Shown: one piece after another, positions 1 through 9,235 of the stretch | Numbering within the stretch: position 1 is the first letter of the stretch | Layout: the number at the start of each line of letters is the position of its first letter | Source of the DNA: Planctomycetaceae bacterium | GTDB lineage: Bacteria; Planctomycetota; Planctomycetia; Pirellulales; Pirellulaceae | Assembly (NCBI GenBank): GCA_018660825.1 | Contig: JABJJO010000014.1 | Location: forward strand, 27,383-91,382 | Direction: 5' to 3' | DNA length: 64,000 nt | Program-made: the position numbers and the translations under genes | The notes under the pieces: model-generated | What the model saw: only the letters and a program-made list of their open reading frames with translations | Told to the model about the DNA's origin: nothing | Databases searched by the model: none

Positions 1-16
1 CTAATTAACTCAATAA

Positions 17-52
17 AAACCCCCTGTTCGCAATTGTACGAACAGGGGGTTT
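17..52 (-). terminator. Intrinsic terminator-like hairpin
   Basis: A perfect 14-bp inverted repeat (17-30 with 39-52) encloses an 8-base loop. The A-run on one side and T-run on the other mean it could end transcription in either direction. It lies 28 bp after the stop of the small minus-strand gene at 81-305, so it probably terminates that gene. Confidence 0.8.
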
Positions 53-80
53 ATTGTTTGTGATGACAAATATGCCAGCA

Positions 81-305
81 TTATTCGCGTGGGCGAATGG
101 CTCCCGTTAGACCACTATAATCATGGCGATCATTAAGGTGCCACAGGGGTGTACCCTGTTCTACACGCCGCCGCAAGATCGCGATTTTTTCATCTGATCC
201 AGCTGGTGCATTGGTTGCTTCGAATTCATCGCCTTCAATAGGAGCGAAATCTTCATCATGTCCGTACTTGAGGATCGCCTCAAATACATTTCGTACTTCT
301 GACAT
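81..305 (-). CDS. Small conserved-looking hypothetical protein
   Basis: This encodes 74 residues, acidic in the first half (a DEDFAPIEGDEFE stretch) and ending in an Arg-rich tail. There is no signal peptide, membrane segment or recognised domain. The reading frame is supported by a strong terminator just downstream and by composition unlike a random shadow frame. The N-terminal segment with regular hydrophobic positions may be helical. Nothing next to it suggests a function. I do not recognise the family; a planctomycete-specific small protein is the simplest reading. Confidence 0.55.
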   Translation of the reverse strand: MSEVRNVFEAILKYGHDEDFAPIEGDEFEATNAPAGSDEKIAILRRRVEQGTPLWHLNDRHDYSGLTGAIRPRE

Positions 306-774
306 CTGCTTAATACCTTATTTCAAAAAAAGTGTTAAATGACAACAAACAAAGGGTAGCTTCCATTTGGCTTGACGCACGTTAATATTACGTAGAATAA
401 CAACGATTCGTTCAAGTAAATGGAAAACAGTGCGTTTGATAGCTGTCGAGTTGTTGGAGAATAGACGTAGCGTCAATGCTAGCGAACTAAGTGGAGAGTA
501 TTTAATCTTCTTATCTATTTTTTCGGATTCGGTACAAGTGGTAGAGGGTACCACGCACTAAACCGCTCACTCAAAGTTTACTATTCTCGTGGAGTGTCCT
601 ATTATTAGCTTTACTGCTATTAAGTCAATAAAAAAAATGTTTTTTTTAACAGATAATGCGAAAACTACTGATATTTGATTGGTATTGGGTGAATTGTGAG
701 GGAAAAAGACGTCAATTGGCTATGATTTAGCAAACAACCACCAACGAGCGACGAGTCTTAGAAATGAATAGGAG
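306..774. other. Gap with no supported gene
   Basis: This is the divergent region between the 74-residue gene and yjbQ. It is AT-rich, with T-runs around 640-650. A 78-codon minus-strand frame at 318-554 has no ribosome site and an unprotein-like composition, so I do not call it. The promoters of both flanking genes must lie here, but I cannot place a convincing -35/-10 pair. Confidence 0.5.
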
Positions 775-780
775 ATGGTA

Positions 781-1206
781 ATGATTTGGGTACAACGAAA
801 GATAACGATACCTGCTAAACATCGTGGATTTCATCTGATCACAAACTTGATTGAGCAAGAGATTGAGGAGTTAGGTCGAATCGATATTGGTGTATTGCAC
901 GTGTTTATTCAGCACACATCGGCCTCTTTAACGATCAATGAAAATGCGGACCCTGATGTTCAAGTTGATTTGGAATCTTCGATCAACGCGATTGCCCCAG
1001 AAAATTTCCCATATATTCATACGCTCGAAGGACCTGATGATATGCCCGCCCACGTAAAAGCATCTTTGCTCGGAGCCAGCGTGTCGGTGCCAATTTGCAA
1101 GGGGCGATTGCTACTGGGCACATGGCAAGGCATCTACCTAGCAGAGCACCGTGATCGTGCGGGCGGTAGGAATTTGGTTCTGACGCTACAAGGGACGATG
1201 GATTAG
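781..1206 (+). CDS. yjbQ: YjbQ family protein (UPF0047), thiamine phosphate synthase-like
   Basis: The 141-residue product matches the YjbQ/UPF0047 family over its full length: an N-terminal beta strand with RGFHLIT, the HTSASLTINENADPDV block, and the late GTWQGIYLAEHRD block that supplies conserved His and Glu residues. The family forms small trimeric beta proteins; some members show weak thiamine phosphate synthase activity, but the physiological role is unsettled. Two in-frame ATGs occur at 775 and 781. AGGAG at 770-774 touches the first and sits 6 bases before the second, so 781 is preferred, which also matches family N-termini. It stands alone, convergent with the cytochrome gene. Confidence 0.9.
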   Translation: MIWVQRKITIPAKHRGFHLITNLIEQEIEELGRIDIGVLHVFIQHTSASLTINENADPDVQVDLESSINAIAPENFPYIHTLEGPDDMPAHVKASLLGASVSVPICKGRLLLGTWQGIYLAEHRDRAGGRNLVLTLQGTMD

Positions 1207-1255
1207 CACCAATTGACACGAATGACTTTTGATCGCTAACGTGTTATCACGGTGC
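1206..1255. terminator. Possible bidirectional hairpin between convergent genes
   Basis: Two nested 5-bp stems (1206-1210 with 1251-1255, and 1216-1220 with 1240-1244) are separated by a 5/6-base internal loop. The element exactly fills the gap between the yjbQ stop and the cytochrome gene stop. There is no clear T-tract, so a terminator role is only a suggestion. Confidence 0.35.
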
Positions 1256-3976
1256 CTATTTAGCTGTTTGTAGGGTTACCACTTGTTGGTGGATTTGGTC
1301 GATACCTGTGGTGGAATCAGCAACCACCTTAGCAGCAGCGGCTAGTGCGACCTTGGCTTTAGCTAAGGCGTCTGCGGGAGGCTTTCTCGCAGCAATCGCT
1401 TCCGTTTGAACCTTCTTTGCAGCGGCCAAGGCGGTTTGTGCATCGACGACAGCTTTCTGAGATGCAGCGTACGCTTGTTGTGCTACTGTTAATTCAGCTT
1501 TGAGAGTTACAATTAGTTTCTCGGCAACCGGTAATTCAGCAGTTTTCTTGTCGGTAAGCGTTTTCAACACGTCAGCAGCAGCTTTTAATTCTTTATCACC
1601 GCCGGTGCTAGTGACCGCTTCGTTTGCCTTGGTAACCGCAATTCCCAATGCCACGACAGCGGTTTTTAAGTTGTTTGAATTGGTAACCGCATCTGTTTGA
1701 GATTTTTCAGCAGCTTGTTGAATCTTCAACGCGGCCGCTTGAGTTGCTGTCGCAGCGGTCACACGTTTCGTCGTGTTTGCAACTGTCGTGTCGGCCGCGG
1801 TGACTTTTGCATTGGCGGTATTGTATGTCGCTTGTGCTTCTTTGGCCGTTCCGCCAAGTTCCGCGTGAGTTTGATGTTGGGTGGCCAACGTTTCATAGGC
1901 GGCATCGAGTTTCGTGTGTAGCGTCCCAAGTTGTTTGGAGAAAGCGATTTCGCTATTCCAGTAGTCCACTTGTTGTTGGCTCGCCAAGACGATTGCTTGT
2001 GCTTCAGCGGCCAGTTTTGCGGCGGCGGTCGTTGCGTCTTCCGCCGGCTTGACGGTCGCCCCAATTGTGTCCATGTCCTTTTTGGCATTAGCCATATTCG
2101 TTGTCGAATCGACCTTAAGTTTTTGAGCGGTTGCGAGTTGTTGCTGAGCCGTAGTGAGTTCAGCTTTGGTTGTTGCCGCGGTTGATTGTGTGGTTTTCAA
2201 GTCGTTGAGTCGCGTAGTCAGTGCAGCTTCTAGTTGGGCAGTGAGTTCTCCAAGTTCTTTGTCATCGGTGTTCGTTGCGGCCGCAGCCTTAGCTTTCGCT
2301 ACTGATTCAGTAAGGCCAGGAATAACGGGAGCAGTTTTGGTCGCGAGTGTCGTCAGGGTTTTGTATTTAGCATCCAACGATTTCGTCGATGTATCGTAGG
2401 TTGTGATTTGACTTTGAGCGGTTGCTAATGTTTTCTTAGCAGTTTCCATTTGCAGCATAGCTGTTGCCAAGTTCTTTTTGATTAGATCCATATTGGCTTT
2501 GGTTTTTGCGGCGTTGTCGGCTAATGGTTTATGTTTTGTTTGGGCAGCAGCGAGTGCAGTCGTTGAAGTTGCGAGTCGAGTTTCCAAAGGTTGAGGGTTC
2601 GAATCAAGTTCACCGACAAGTACACCGTCATCTGCTTTCCAGACGTTGATTTTCCCAGTCCAATCACCAGCGATAACGCGATTGGTTTCATCACAGAAAG
2701 AGCATTCCATCGCAATGTCAGAGAATGCAGGGAAGGCTCGTTGTTGAGCGCCAGCTTGGTCCCAGACTTTTGTCACACGATCGCGCCCGCAGGTCACTAG
2801 ACGCCCGTCACGAGCAAATTCAAGGCTTGAAACGCCACCCCCATGAGCCCCCCATGTTTTCACTTGGCTTCCATTTTCCATTTCCCAGAGTCGAACGCTA
2901 CCGTCTTCACTACTGGTTGCCAGAATATTTGAATCCGCCCGCCAGGAGATACCTGTAATGCGTTTGGAATGACCTTTGAGTGTCAGATACTCTCGACCGG
3001 TAAACGCTTCCCAGACGTGTAGTCCGCCGTTGCGGTCGCCGGTTGCTAGCAGTACACCGTCGGGTGAAAACTCCATACGAGTAATCCATTCGGTGTGTTT
3101 TTTGATTTCGAAGAGTTGAGAACCGTCTGCTGTTGAAAAAATACGAATGAGTTTCGAAGGTCCGCCAAGTGCGATGAGAGATTGATCGGCACTAATGTCA
3201 GCCCCCATTACTGCGTCCAGTTCATCACCGATTTCAAATACTCGTTCCCCATTAGCAATATTGAAAACAATAACTTTTCCCGTTGATGAGGATGTGCCTC
3301 CACCAGCTAACAGCAGACTACCGTTGCGGCTGAATTTCAACACATAGGCGATTCCTTCGGGATAGGGCAGTACGCCTTTGATTTGCAGAGTATTGGAATC
3401 GTAGAGCGTAATTTTCTTTTGGCCGGCGATAGCAGTAAGCGACGACCATGGATTGGTGGCGATGGCACTGACTGCTGCTGTCTTAGGCGAATACACATTT
3501 GGTTGTTTGTCGATACGACCGGGCATTGGGGCCGTGGCCGGTTTTCCAGATGGATTGTCACTCACGGTAAATTCAAATTTTGGTTTTTCCGGAACCATGA
3601 CTTTACTACCGGAATTTTCGGGGGCACCGGCGTCGATCCATTTCTTAATGGTTTCAATTTCGGGCGATGGAATGGGATCGGCATTCGGTGGCATAAAGGG
3701 TTCAGATTCATGCGTGATTAACATGAAGAGGTAGCTATCTGCGGCAGCTCCAATTTCAATAACGTCACCAGAGGCTCCACCTAGCATAATATTGGTGTAC
3801 GTTGAAAGATCGAGCCCACCACTTTTTTTGTTAACGTTGTGGCAAGTCGCGCAGCGTTGTTTTAAGATTGCCGATACGTTATCGTCCCATGTCATACGCA
3901 GTTCTTTTTTATCTTGAGCGGATACAAATGAGGTGATGCTTATGAGCAAGGCAATGGCTAGGAATTGACGAAACAT
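1256..3976 (-). CDS. Secreted planctomycete cytochrome c with WD40 propeller and long coiled-coil tail
   Basis: This 906-residue protein has a signal peptide (1-20), then a planctomycete-type cytochrome c domain with the heme motif CATCH (C42, C45, H46) and a later MPP near residue 95 that may give the axial Met. Residues about 160-450 form WD40 repeats (phrases such as SPDGVLLATGDRNG and SSEDGSVRLWE). From about 455 to the end it is Ala/Thr/Lys/Gln-rich heptad-like sequence, a very long coiled coil. GGAG lies 8 bases before the ATG. It is the last gene of a four-gene minus-strand operon. The family usually occurs with DUF1549/DUF1553 and DUF1501 proteins; the substrate is unknown. An electron-transfer or scaffolding role in the periplasm is inference. 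Confidence 0.88.
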   Translation of the reverse strand: MFRQFLAIALLISITSFVSAQDKKELRMTWDDNVSAILKQRCATCHNVNKKSGGLDLSTYTNIMLGGASGDVIEIGAAADSYLFMLITHESEPFMPPNADPIPSPEIETIKKWIDAGAPENSGSKVMVPEKPKFEFTVSDNPSGKPATAPMPGRIDKQPNVYSPKTAAVSAIATNPWSSLTAIAGQKKITLYDSNTLQIKGVLPYPEGIAYVLKFSRNGSLLLAGGGTSSSTGKVIVFNIANGERVFEIGDELDAVMGADISADQSLIALGGPSKLIRIFSTADGSQLFEIKKHTEWITRMEFSPDGVLLATGDRNGGLHVWEAFTGREYLTLKGHSKRITGISWRADSNILATSSEDGSVRLWEMENGSQVKTWGAHGGGVSSLEFARDGRLVTCGRDRVTKVWDQAGAQQRAFPAFSDIAMECSFCDETNRVIAGDWTGKINVWKADDGVLVGELDSNPQPLETRLATSTTALAAAQTKHKPLADNAAKTKANMDLIKKNLATAMLQMETAKKTLATAQSQITTYDTSTKSLDAKYKTLTTLATKTAPVIPGLTESVAKAKAAAATNTDDKELGELTAQLEAALTTRLNDLKTTQSTAATTKAELTTAQQQLATAQKLKVDSTTNMANAKKDMDTIGATVKPAEDATTAAAKLAAEAQAIVLASQQQVDYWNSEIAFSKQLGTLHTKLDAAYETLATQHQTHAELGGTAKEAQATYNTANAKVTAADTTVANTTKRVTAATATQAAALKIQQAAEKSQTDAVTNSNNLKTAVVALGIAVTKANEAVTSTGGDKELKAAADVLKTLTDKKTAELPVAEKLIVTLKAELTVAQQAYAASQKAVVDAQTALAAAKKVQTEAIAARKPPADALAKAKVALAAAAKVVADSTTGIDQIHQQVVTLQTAK

Positions 3977-4072
3977 GATACTTCTCCGAAGGGGCTTTCA
4001 GGGTGCTGAAAACAACTAATGACAGTAGTAAAGGAATTTAAATGTAGGAGTGTTGGTAACATTCCTGTTGGC

Positions 4073-6496
4073 TTAGTGGTTAAATAGAAATTCGCGTGAA
4101 TTCAATAGTGCCCAGAATGTATCTTCGAGCGCTTGCTGTTTATTCTCTTCCTGAGAGATGATTTCCACGAGATTGGTAAGCTCTTTTTCGGTAGGCTTGC
4201 GGCACAGACACCGAATGTATAATTCTTCGAGAATCTGAGGAATGGGCACTTCTTCGCCGAGTCGCGTCGGAATCAGTTTGCCTTGTTGGATTTTCGCATT
4301 AACAGTATCGCCGTTAAGCATATGCAGCGCCTGTGAAAGATTGGGTTCCATTTTTACTTCGCAGGCACAAACCGTTTCTCGTTTGGCTCGGCCAAATGTC
4401 GTTAAGAAGTAGGTACTCGTATTTCCATTTGCAATTTGCACTGCGCGGGCACCATTAGGCAGACCAGGGAACTTGTTGGAAGTCGAGGTGATCTGTGTAA
4501 TGGCATCGAGCATGATTTCGGCACGCATACGGCGTAGAGCAGCGTGTGAGAAGTTGCGTGAATCCTTTTCGTTGGTTTCATTGGTTCCGGTGCTAAGTTG
4601 ATATGCACGGGACGTGCAAATGTCGCGAACGATTTTCTTGAAGTCGTAGTTGTACTCGGTGAACTTAGAAGCGAGCGTATCGAGTAGTGCGACATTGACT
4701 GGAGGATTACTCACTCGAACATCGTCTACTTCATTGATAATTCCTTGGCCAAAGAAGTGGGCCCAAACTATATTGGAAAGATTTCGAGCAAAATAAGGAT
4801 TGTCATTTGACGCTAACCAGCCTGCCATTACTTGGCGACGATCTTTCCCTTGTACATCCGGAGTATCACCGCCGAGGAACTTAGGCTCCATCACTCGGTT
4901 TCCAACAGGGTGACGCACGACGCCACTACCGCTATTAAACACAATGATTTCACGCGGGTCTTCGGCTGATTTACGTCCGATTTGGGAGAAGAACGCGGCG
5001 AAGCTATAGTAGTCATCCATCGTCCATCGGTCGAATGGGTGATTATGGCATTGTGCACATTGGATACGCATGCCCATAAACACTTGAGCTACATTTTCAG
5101 CGACTTTAAGCGTGTCTCTTTCGTTTTGATAATAATTTGTCGCTGCATTAGCAAACGTACCGCCGTTGCTAGATAGCAAGTCTTGGACCATCACGTTCAT
5201 GGGTACGTTGTTTGCAATCTTGTCCTGCAGCCACGTGTAGTACAATAGCATCGATTTGTAACTGATTTGTTGGGTTGTTCGGATCGTTAATAGTTCAGCC
5301 CATTTCATCACCCAAAGTTCGACGAATTCTTTACGTCCTAACAGGTCGTCAACAAGTTTGTCGCGTTTCTTGGGATCCGCGTCAGCCAAGAATGCGTTGT
5401 ATTCATCGACGGTTGGAACGCGTCCAGTGATATCCAACGTGGCTCGACGGAGAAATTCCTCATCCGAGCAGAGTTCTGAAGGGATGATACGTAGCTTTTT
5501 GAATTTTTCGTTTAACAGTGTGTCAACGTAGTTGTTTTCGGGAATTTCTTTCCATGTGAAATCGAGTCCTTTGGGGAGTACGATAATGTGGGTGCCGACG
5601 GTGTGCGTGTCAAAGCGAGCCATGACGAATGCTTCGCCTCGGTTCTGAGCGGTTGTTGTACCGTCTTGATCGATAATGACCGAGTTTTCGTTGCTTGATA
5701 GGAAGAAGGCGAGATGACTAACATCGCGATTGGTTCCATCGGAATAGAAAGCACGGACGGTTATTTTTTGTGTAGCACCTTCGCCATCGAGCACCGCGGA
5801 CCTCGGGTACACTTCGATTTTCGTGCAGGTTGGAATGTCCGCTTTGTCGGCAACAGCGCCTGCATCAATCCATTCATGCATGAGGTTGTACAGTGGGTCA
5901 TCCTTACGGAATCGAGTACCGCCAGTATGCGGTACTGCAGCAGTACTCTTGGTAAGCATTAGGCTCTCGTGTGGAAACGCGAGGTTGATTCGGCGGTTTC
6001 CAATTTCACGTGTTACCCGTTGATAATCACCAGCATGGTCAAAACCAAAAAGAGATAATCGAAAGCCATCTTTACCACTAGCAGCACCGTGACAACTTCC
6101 AGTATTACAGTTTGCTTTCATGAAGATGGGCATGATGTCTAGCTTAAAGCTAAGTTCTGGGGTCACCGTGGAATCCTTAACAACGGCAGGTAAACTTAAC
6201 GTCTTACCACCAAATGTGACGGATACAGTGGTTTCGCCGTCTGCTGCAGGAGCGAGTGTTGTTCCCTCGAGTTTGATGAGGTTCTTGTCAGCAACGGTGA
6301 TGGTTGCTTCTGCCGTCACGTCACGCGTCAGTCCATCGGCAAACACGGCTTGAACCGTGATAATTTGGCGATCGCGGGCATTGTACAATCCAATGTCACT
6401 TGGATAGGCTATGATCTCAGTCAATTCAGCCGCTGAAATAACGGTCGAGGAAATAATGAGTGCTAGACAAGCGATGTAACGTAATGTTGAAGCCAT
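4073..6496 (-). CDS. DUF1549/DUF1553 protein with Ig-like domain and cytochrome-like motifs
   Basis: This 807-residue protein carries a signal peptide (1-22), a bacterial Ig-like (BIG_2-type) domain at about 25-110, a short block with CNTGSCHG (C130, C134, H135), another Ig-like region near 225-310, and then the DUF1549 and DUF1553 regions. The latter include LNEKFKKLRI, LRRATLDITGRVP and the CAQCHNHPFDRW motif, a canonical CxxCH. The family is abundant in Planctomycetes and nearly always paired with DUF1501 proteins. Heme binding at the CxxCH is expected; the first motif has three residues between its cysteines, which is unusual. It is third in the operon, 65 bp after the PPC-domain gene. 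Confidence 0.9.
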   Translation of the reverse strand: MASTLRYIACLALIISSTVISAAELTEIIAYPSDIGLYNARDRQIITVQAVFADGLTRDVTAEATITVADKNLIKLEGTTLAPAADGETTVSVTFGGKTLSLPAVVKDSTVTPELSFKLDIMPIFMKANCNTGSCHGAASGKDGFRLSLFGFDHAGDYQRVTREIGNRRINLAFPHESLMLTKSTAAVPHTGGTRFRKDDPLYNLMHEWIDAGAVADKADIPTCTKIEVYPRSAVLDGEGATQKITVRAFYSDGTNRDVSHLAFFLSSNENSVIIDQDGTTTAQNRGEAFVMARFDTHTVGTHIIVLPKGLDFTWKEIPENNYVDTLLNEKFKKLRIIPSELCSDEEFLRRATLDITGRVPTVDEYNAFLADADPKKRDKLVDDLLGRKEFVELWVMKWAELLTIRTTQQISYKSMLLYYTWLQDKIANNVPMNVMVQDLLSSNGGTFANAATNYYQNERDTLKVAENVAQVFMGMRIQCAQCHNHPFDRWTMDDYYSFAAFFSQIGRKSAEDPREIIVFNSGSGVVRHPVGNRVMEPKFLGGDTPDVQGKDRRQVMAGWLASNDNPYFARNLSNIVWAHFFGQGIINEVDDVRVSNPPVNVALLDTLASKFTEYNYDFKKIVRDICTSRAYQLSTGTNETNEKDSRNFSHAALRRMRAEIMLDAITQITSTSNKFPGLPNGARAVQIANGNTSTYFLTTFGRAKRETVCACEVKMEPNLSQALHMLNGDTVNAKIQQGKLIPTRLGEEVPIPQILEELYIRCLCRKPTEKELTNLVEIISQEENKQQALEDTFWALLNSREFLFNH

Positions 6497-6561
6497 GATG
6501 ACAAAAACCTAATGGTTGGAAAATGGTAAAACGTATGTGTTGATTATTGGTTGCAAAAGAC

Positions 6562-9087
6562 CTACTCTTCGCCGCCACCCGCTTCTGGGTTGGTTCGTTG
6601 TTGAGCAGCAAGTCGCAGTTTTTCAAGTCGTGTGAGCGGCTTAGCCATGGGTGGTTTTGGGGCGGGTTTGGGAGTCGCTGCTACAGCCATTGGCATTGGT
6701 TTAGGTTTAGGCGGAGCGTTTTTAGGCGGAGGTAATGGCTTGTCGATCTGCAACTGGGTTGTTGCTGCACGAGAAGTCATTGGTTCACCATCTTTTGTGA
6801 TCGTAATTTGAGCGAACACGTTGGTGTGCTTTCCAGCCGGACTCGTTTTATCCGTTTTAATGTTAAAAACTAATTCCTTGGTGTCTTTGTTGAACTCCAT
6901 ATTGGTCGTTGTAACTTTGGCGGGCAGTCCAAGTATTTGAACCGTTGCTGTACCGTCAAACGGAGTTGCATGATTTAGCTTACAGAAGATTTGCGTTTCT
7001 AAACCTTGCTCAACGGACGCACGTTCCATGGAAAATGTTACGAACGGCTCGGTTATTTCGAGCGTGGCTAGTTGAGAGGATACCCAACCAGTGCCCCCGA
7101 TATCAGCGGATCCAAGGACGTATATAGGCCACGTACGGATTTGCGCACTTCCGGAGGCATTAAGTGGATAGATTGCTTCGTTTTTGCCTTCAGGAATGAC
7201 AACGGTTGAGCGAGTTCCAAGACCTGGTGGTCTGAACGGGAACTGCAGTGTAATAGCCTTCGTGTACCCTTCTTTTCGATGGGCAATGACCTTGAGGTTC
7301 ATGACGCCGGTACGAACTAGCGGTACTTTTGGCTGCACAATTTCCAAAGTAAATGGTACTTCTTCAACGACTGCGATAGGTAATTGCTCAACATCTTTAA
7401 ATACATAAAGCGATTGACCTGGTGCACTAATAACCAAGTCCGCCCGATTCTTGAAGTGGCCAGAGATGTTGGAATTTTCGGCGGTGTGTTTTGCTGAAAG
7501 CTTGATTAGAGAGCCAGCGAGTGGTGCATCAGCGGCTGCTTCAAATACAACAGGCATAACACTCATGTTGGCCGCCATGTTTTCAACGTGCATGGTGACA
7601 CCTGTTGGTAGTCCATCGCTTTGCAGTTGAAGTTCACCACCGAAGTTTGTTCGCGATGCTGAAATTAGTGTTGCATAGCGATTACCCCGAGGAACAAAAA
7701 TCTGTTGTCGGCTTTGTGAATAGCGAGCAACTCTAGGGATGCCTAGAGCTAATGATGGTGCGACTGGTTGAAATTCAACACGATATACAAAGGTTTCTCC
7801 ACCACGACCAAGGTGATCGGCAATGCGAAGTACGTATTCTCCGTCGGCAGGGAATGTATAGCGAAAGTAGCTGTCCGGGCCACGAGAATCGTCATTACCT
7901 GCGAGAGAGCCTCCAGCGGCGTTGTACAGATTCATGACGGGGTCGAGTGGCGATCGAATACGACGTGCGAAGCATTCAATGTCAAAAACCTGGCCCTTTT
8001 TGGCAGTAAAGCGGAAGAAGTCAGCGTCTTTTTCTTCACCAATAATGCCGTTAAATGCGTTGGGCAGTTCAGCAGCACACGCTTCGGCGACTGCATTGTT
8101 TGGTTCGGTTTCTAGAGAGTTTCCGTGTTCGAATAAACGAAAGGTGTTTCCGGATGGAGCGATTCCGTGTTCGTCCTGAGGGAATAAAGCAAATTGCGGG
8201 TCGAAGATCGTGGGCAGCTGAACGGTTTGTGTTGTTGTTCCCGCTGGGTCACCGAGGAATTTCACTTCGGTGGCTTCTCCTAATTTTCCGCCGGCAGGGT
8301 AGACCGCGAGTGGTCGCGGGAAGGTACCGATATGGAGGTTGTAACGACAGTTGCCATTTCCAGCGTAACTGCTTTCGCGAATCATGACATAATAAGTACC
8401 GTCTTCTTTAGCGACGGTAGAAGCGACAGCGTCTTGTTTGGCAAGAGGTGTGTCATCGTCTGCAGAGAGTTCAAATCGTTTAGCATCTAAGATGGCGATA
8501 TAGGGATCAAACAGCGTTGTCCCCAATCGCATGGCTTCAACTTCAGCAGAGATACGCTGTCCAGCTTTGGCTTCGACAGCGTAATAATCAATGTCTTCGT
8601 TGGTGACGATACCCTGCACTGTTGTGTTCAATGTGATTTTTTGAGGTTCTTCAAAGCTGCTATTTGGTTCCACTTCCGCTGTTGCTGCGAAGGGTCCCAC
8701 CCAAAATGTGCGGAATTCGGTGATGCCGCTACGAGTGCGGACTTGAGCAACGTGTTCTCCCATCCGGCAATCGGCAGCAATATTGACAGTAGCCACAGCC
8801 GCGCTGGCTGAAGGTTCAATTTTAGTGACCTCGAAGCCGGGCGAATAGAAAAATATTTCTTCGGCATCGTCTAAGCGTGCACCACGGAATGATATTTTGT
8901 TTTCGACGCCTCGCTGCACGCCTCGTGGCAAGATCAGACTTAGCGACGGTGAGGCGGCTTGCACACAGGTCGCGAGGATCAGGCAACAGAGGGTTGCGGC
9001 AAGCACCATCCATGATTTTGAATGTGCCCTTGAGGCGAGGTTGATGGGGGTGGGGGTGGATCGGAACATTTTTTCACAGAGCTCCAT
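6562..9087 (-). CDS. Secreted pre-peptidase C-terminal (PPC) domain protein
   Basis: This protein has 841 residues from the chosen start. It contains a hydrophobic export segment ending near CVQAASPSL, an N-terminal beta domain, then at least two PPC-type beta domains (DIDYYAVEAKAGQRISAEVEA and DADFFRFTAKKGQVFDIECFA, each followed by a DG.Y.L/M.R.. strand), further beta-rich regions, and a Pro/Lys/Ala-rich tail ending in acidic residues. PPC domains normally follow secreted peptidases, but no peptidase domain is visible here. An open frame continues upstream to 9192, but that part overlaps a hairpin and is not signal-like; ATG 9087 or 9069 fits better. It is second in the operon. Confidence 0.85.
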   Translation of the reverse strand: MELCEKMFRSTPTPINLASRAHSKSWMVLAATLCCLILATCVQAASPSLSLILPRGVQRGVENKISFRGARLDDAEEIFFYSPGFEVTKIEPSASAAVATVNIAADCRMGEHVAQVRTRSGITEFRTFWVGPFAATAEVEPNSSFEEPQKITLNTTVQGIVTNEDIDYYAVEAKAGQRISAEVEAMRLGTTLFDPYIAILDAKRFELSADDDTPLAKQDAVASTVAKEDGTYYVMIRESSYAGNGNCRYNLHIGTFPRPLAVYPAGGKLGEATEVKFLGDPAGTTTQTVQLPTIFDPQFALFPQDEHGIAPSGNTFRLFEHGNSLETEPNNAVAEACAAELPNAFNGIIGEEKDADFFRFTAKKGQVFDIECFARRIRSPLDPVMNLYNAAGGSLAGNDDSRGPDSYFRYTFPADGEYVLRIADHLGRGGETFVYRVEFQPVAPSLALGIPRVARYSQSRQQIFVPRGNRYATLISASRTNFGGELQLQSDGLPTGVTMHVENMAANMSVMPVVFEAAADAPLAGSLIKLSAKHTAENSNISGHFKNRADLVISAPGQSLYVFKDVEQLPIAVVEEVPFTLEIVQPKVPLVRTGVMNLKVIAHRKEGYTKAITLQFPFRPPGLGTRSTVVIPEGKNEAIYPLNASGSAQIRTWPIYVLGSADIGGTGWVSSQLATLEITEPFVTFSMERASVEQGLETQIFCKLNHATPFDGTATVQILGLPAKVTTTNMEFNKDTKELVFNIKTDKTSPAGKHTNVFAQITITKDGEPMTSRAATTQLQIDKPLPPPKNAPPKPKPMPMAVAATPKPAPKPPMAKPLTRLEKLRLAAQQRTNPEAGGGEE

Positions 9088-9155
9088 ACGCTTTAAATTA
9101 TTGGTTGTGCGATGTGTTTGAATAGTTGAGTTTTTGAGTTGCACCCTAAACAGTA

Positions 9156-9189
9156 CGGGTAACATCAGATTGCGACCTGATGTCACCCG
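9156..9189 (-). terminator. Hairpin after the DUF1501 gene
   Basis: A 13-bp stem with one G-U or mismatch position (9156-9168 with 9177-9189) and an 8-base loop lies 47 bp past the DUF1501 stop and upstream of the next gene. There is no strong T-tract. It may attenuate the operon or stabilise the upstream mRNA, and it makes the longest start of the following gene unlikely. Confidence 0.5.
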
Positions 9190-9235
9190 CATAGTTACTT
9201 AATCAATTTGGGATAAAATCCATTGGTCTCATTCG

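Noticed and set aside
318..554. 78-codon minus-strand ORF
   Set aside because: No ribosome site, composition not protein-like, and it lies in the promoter gap between two genes.
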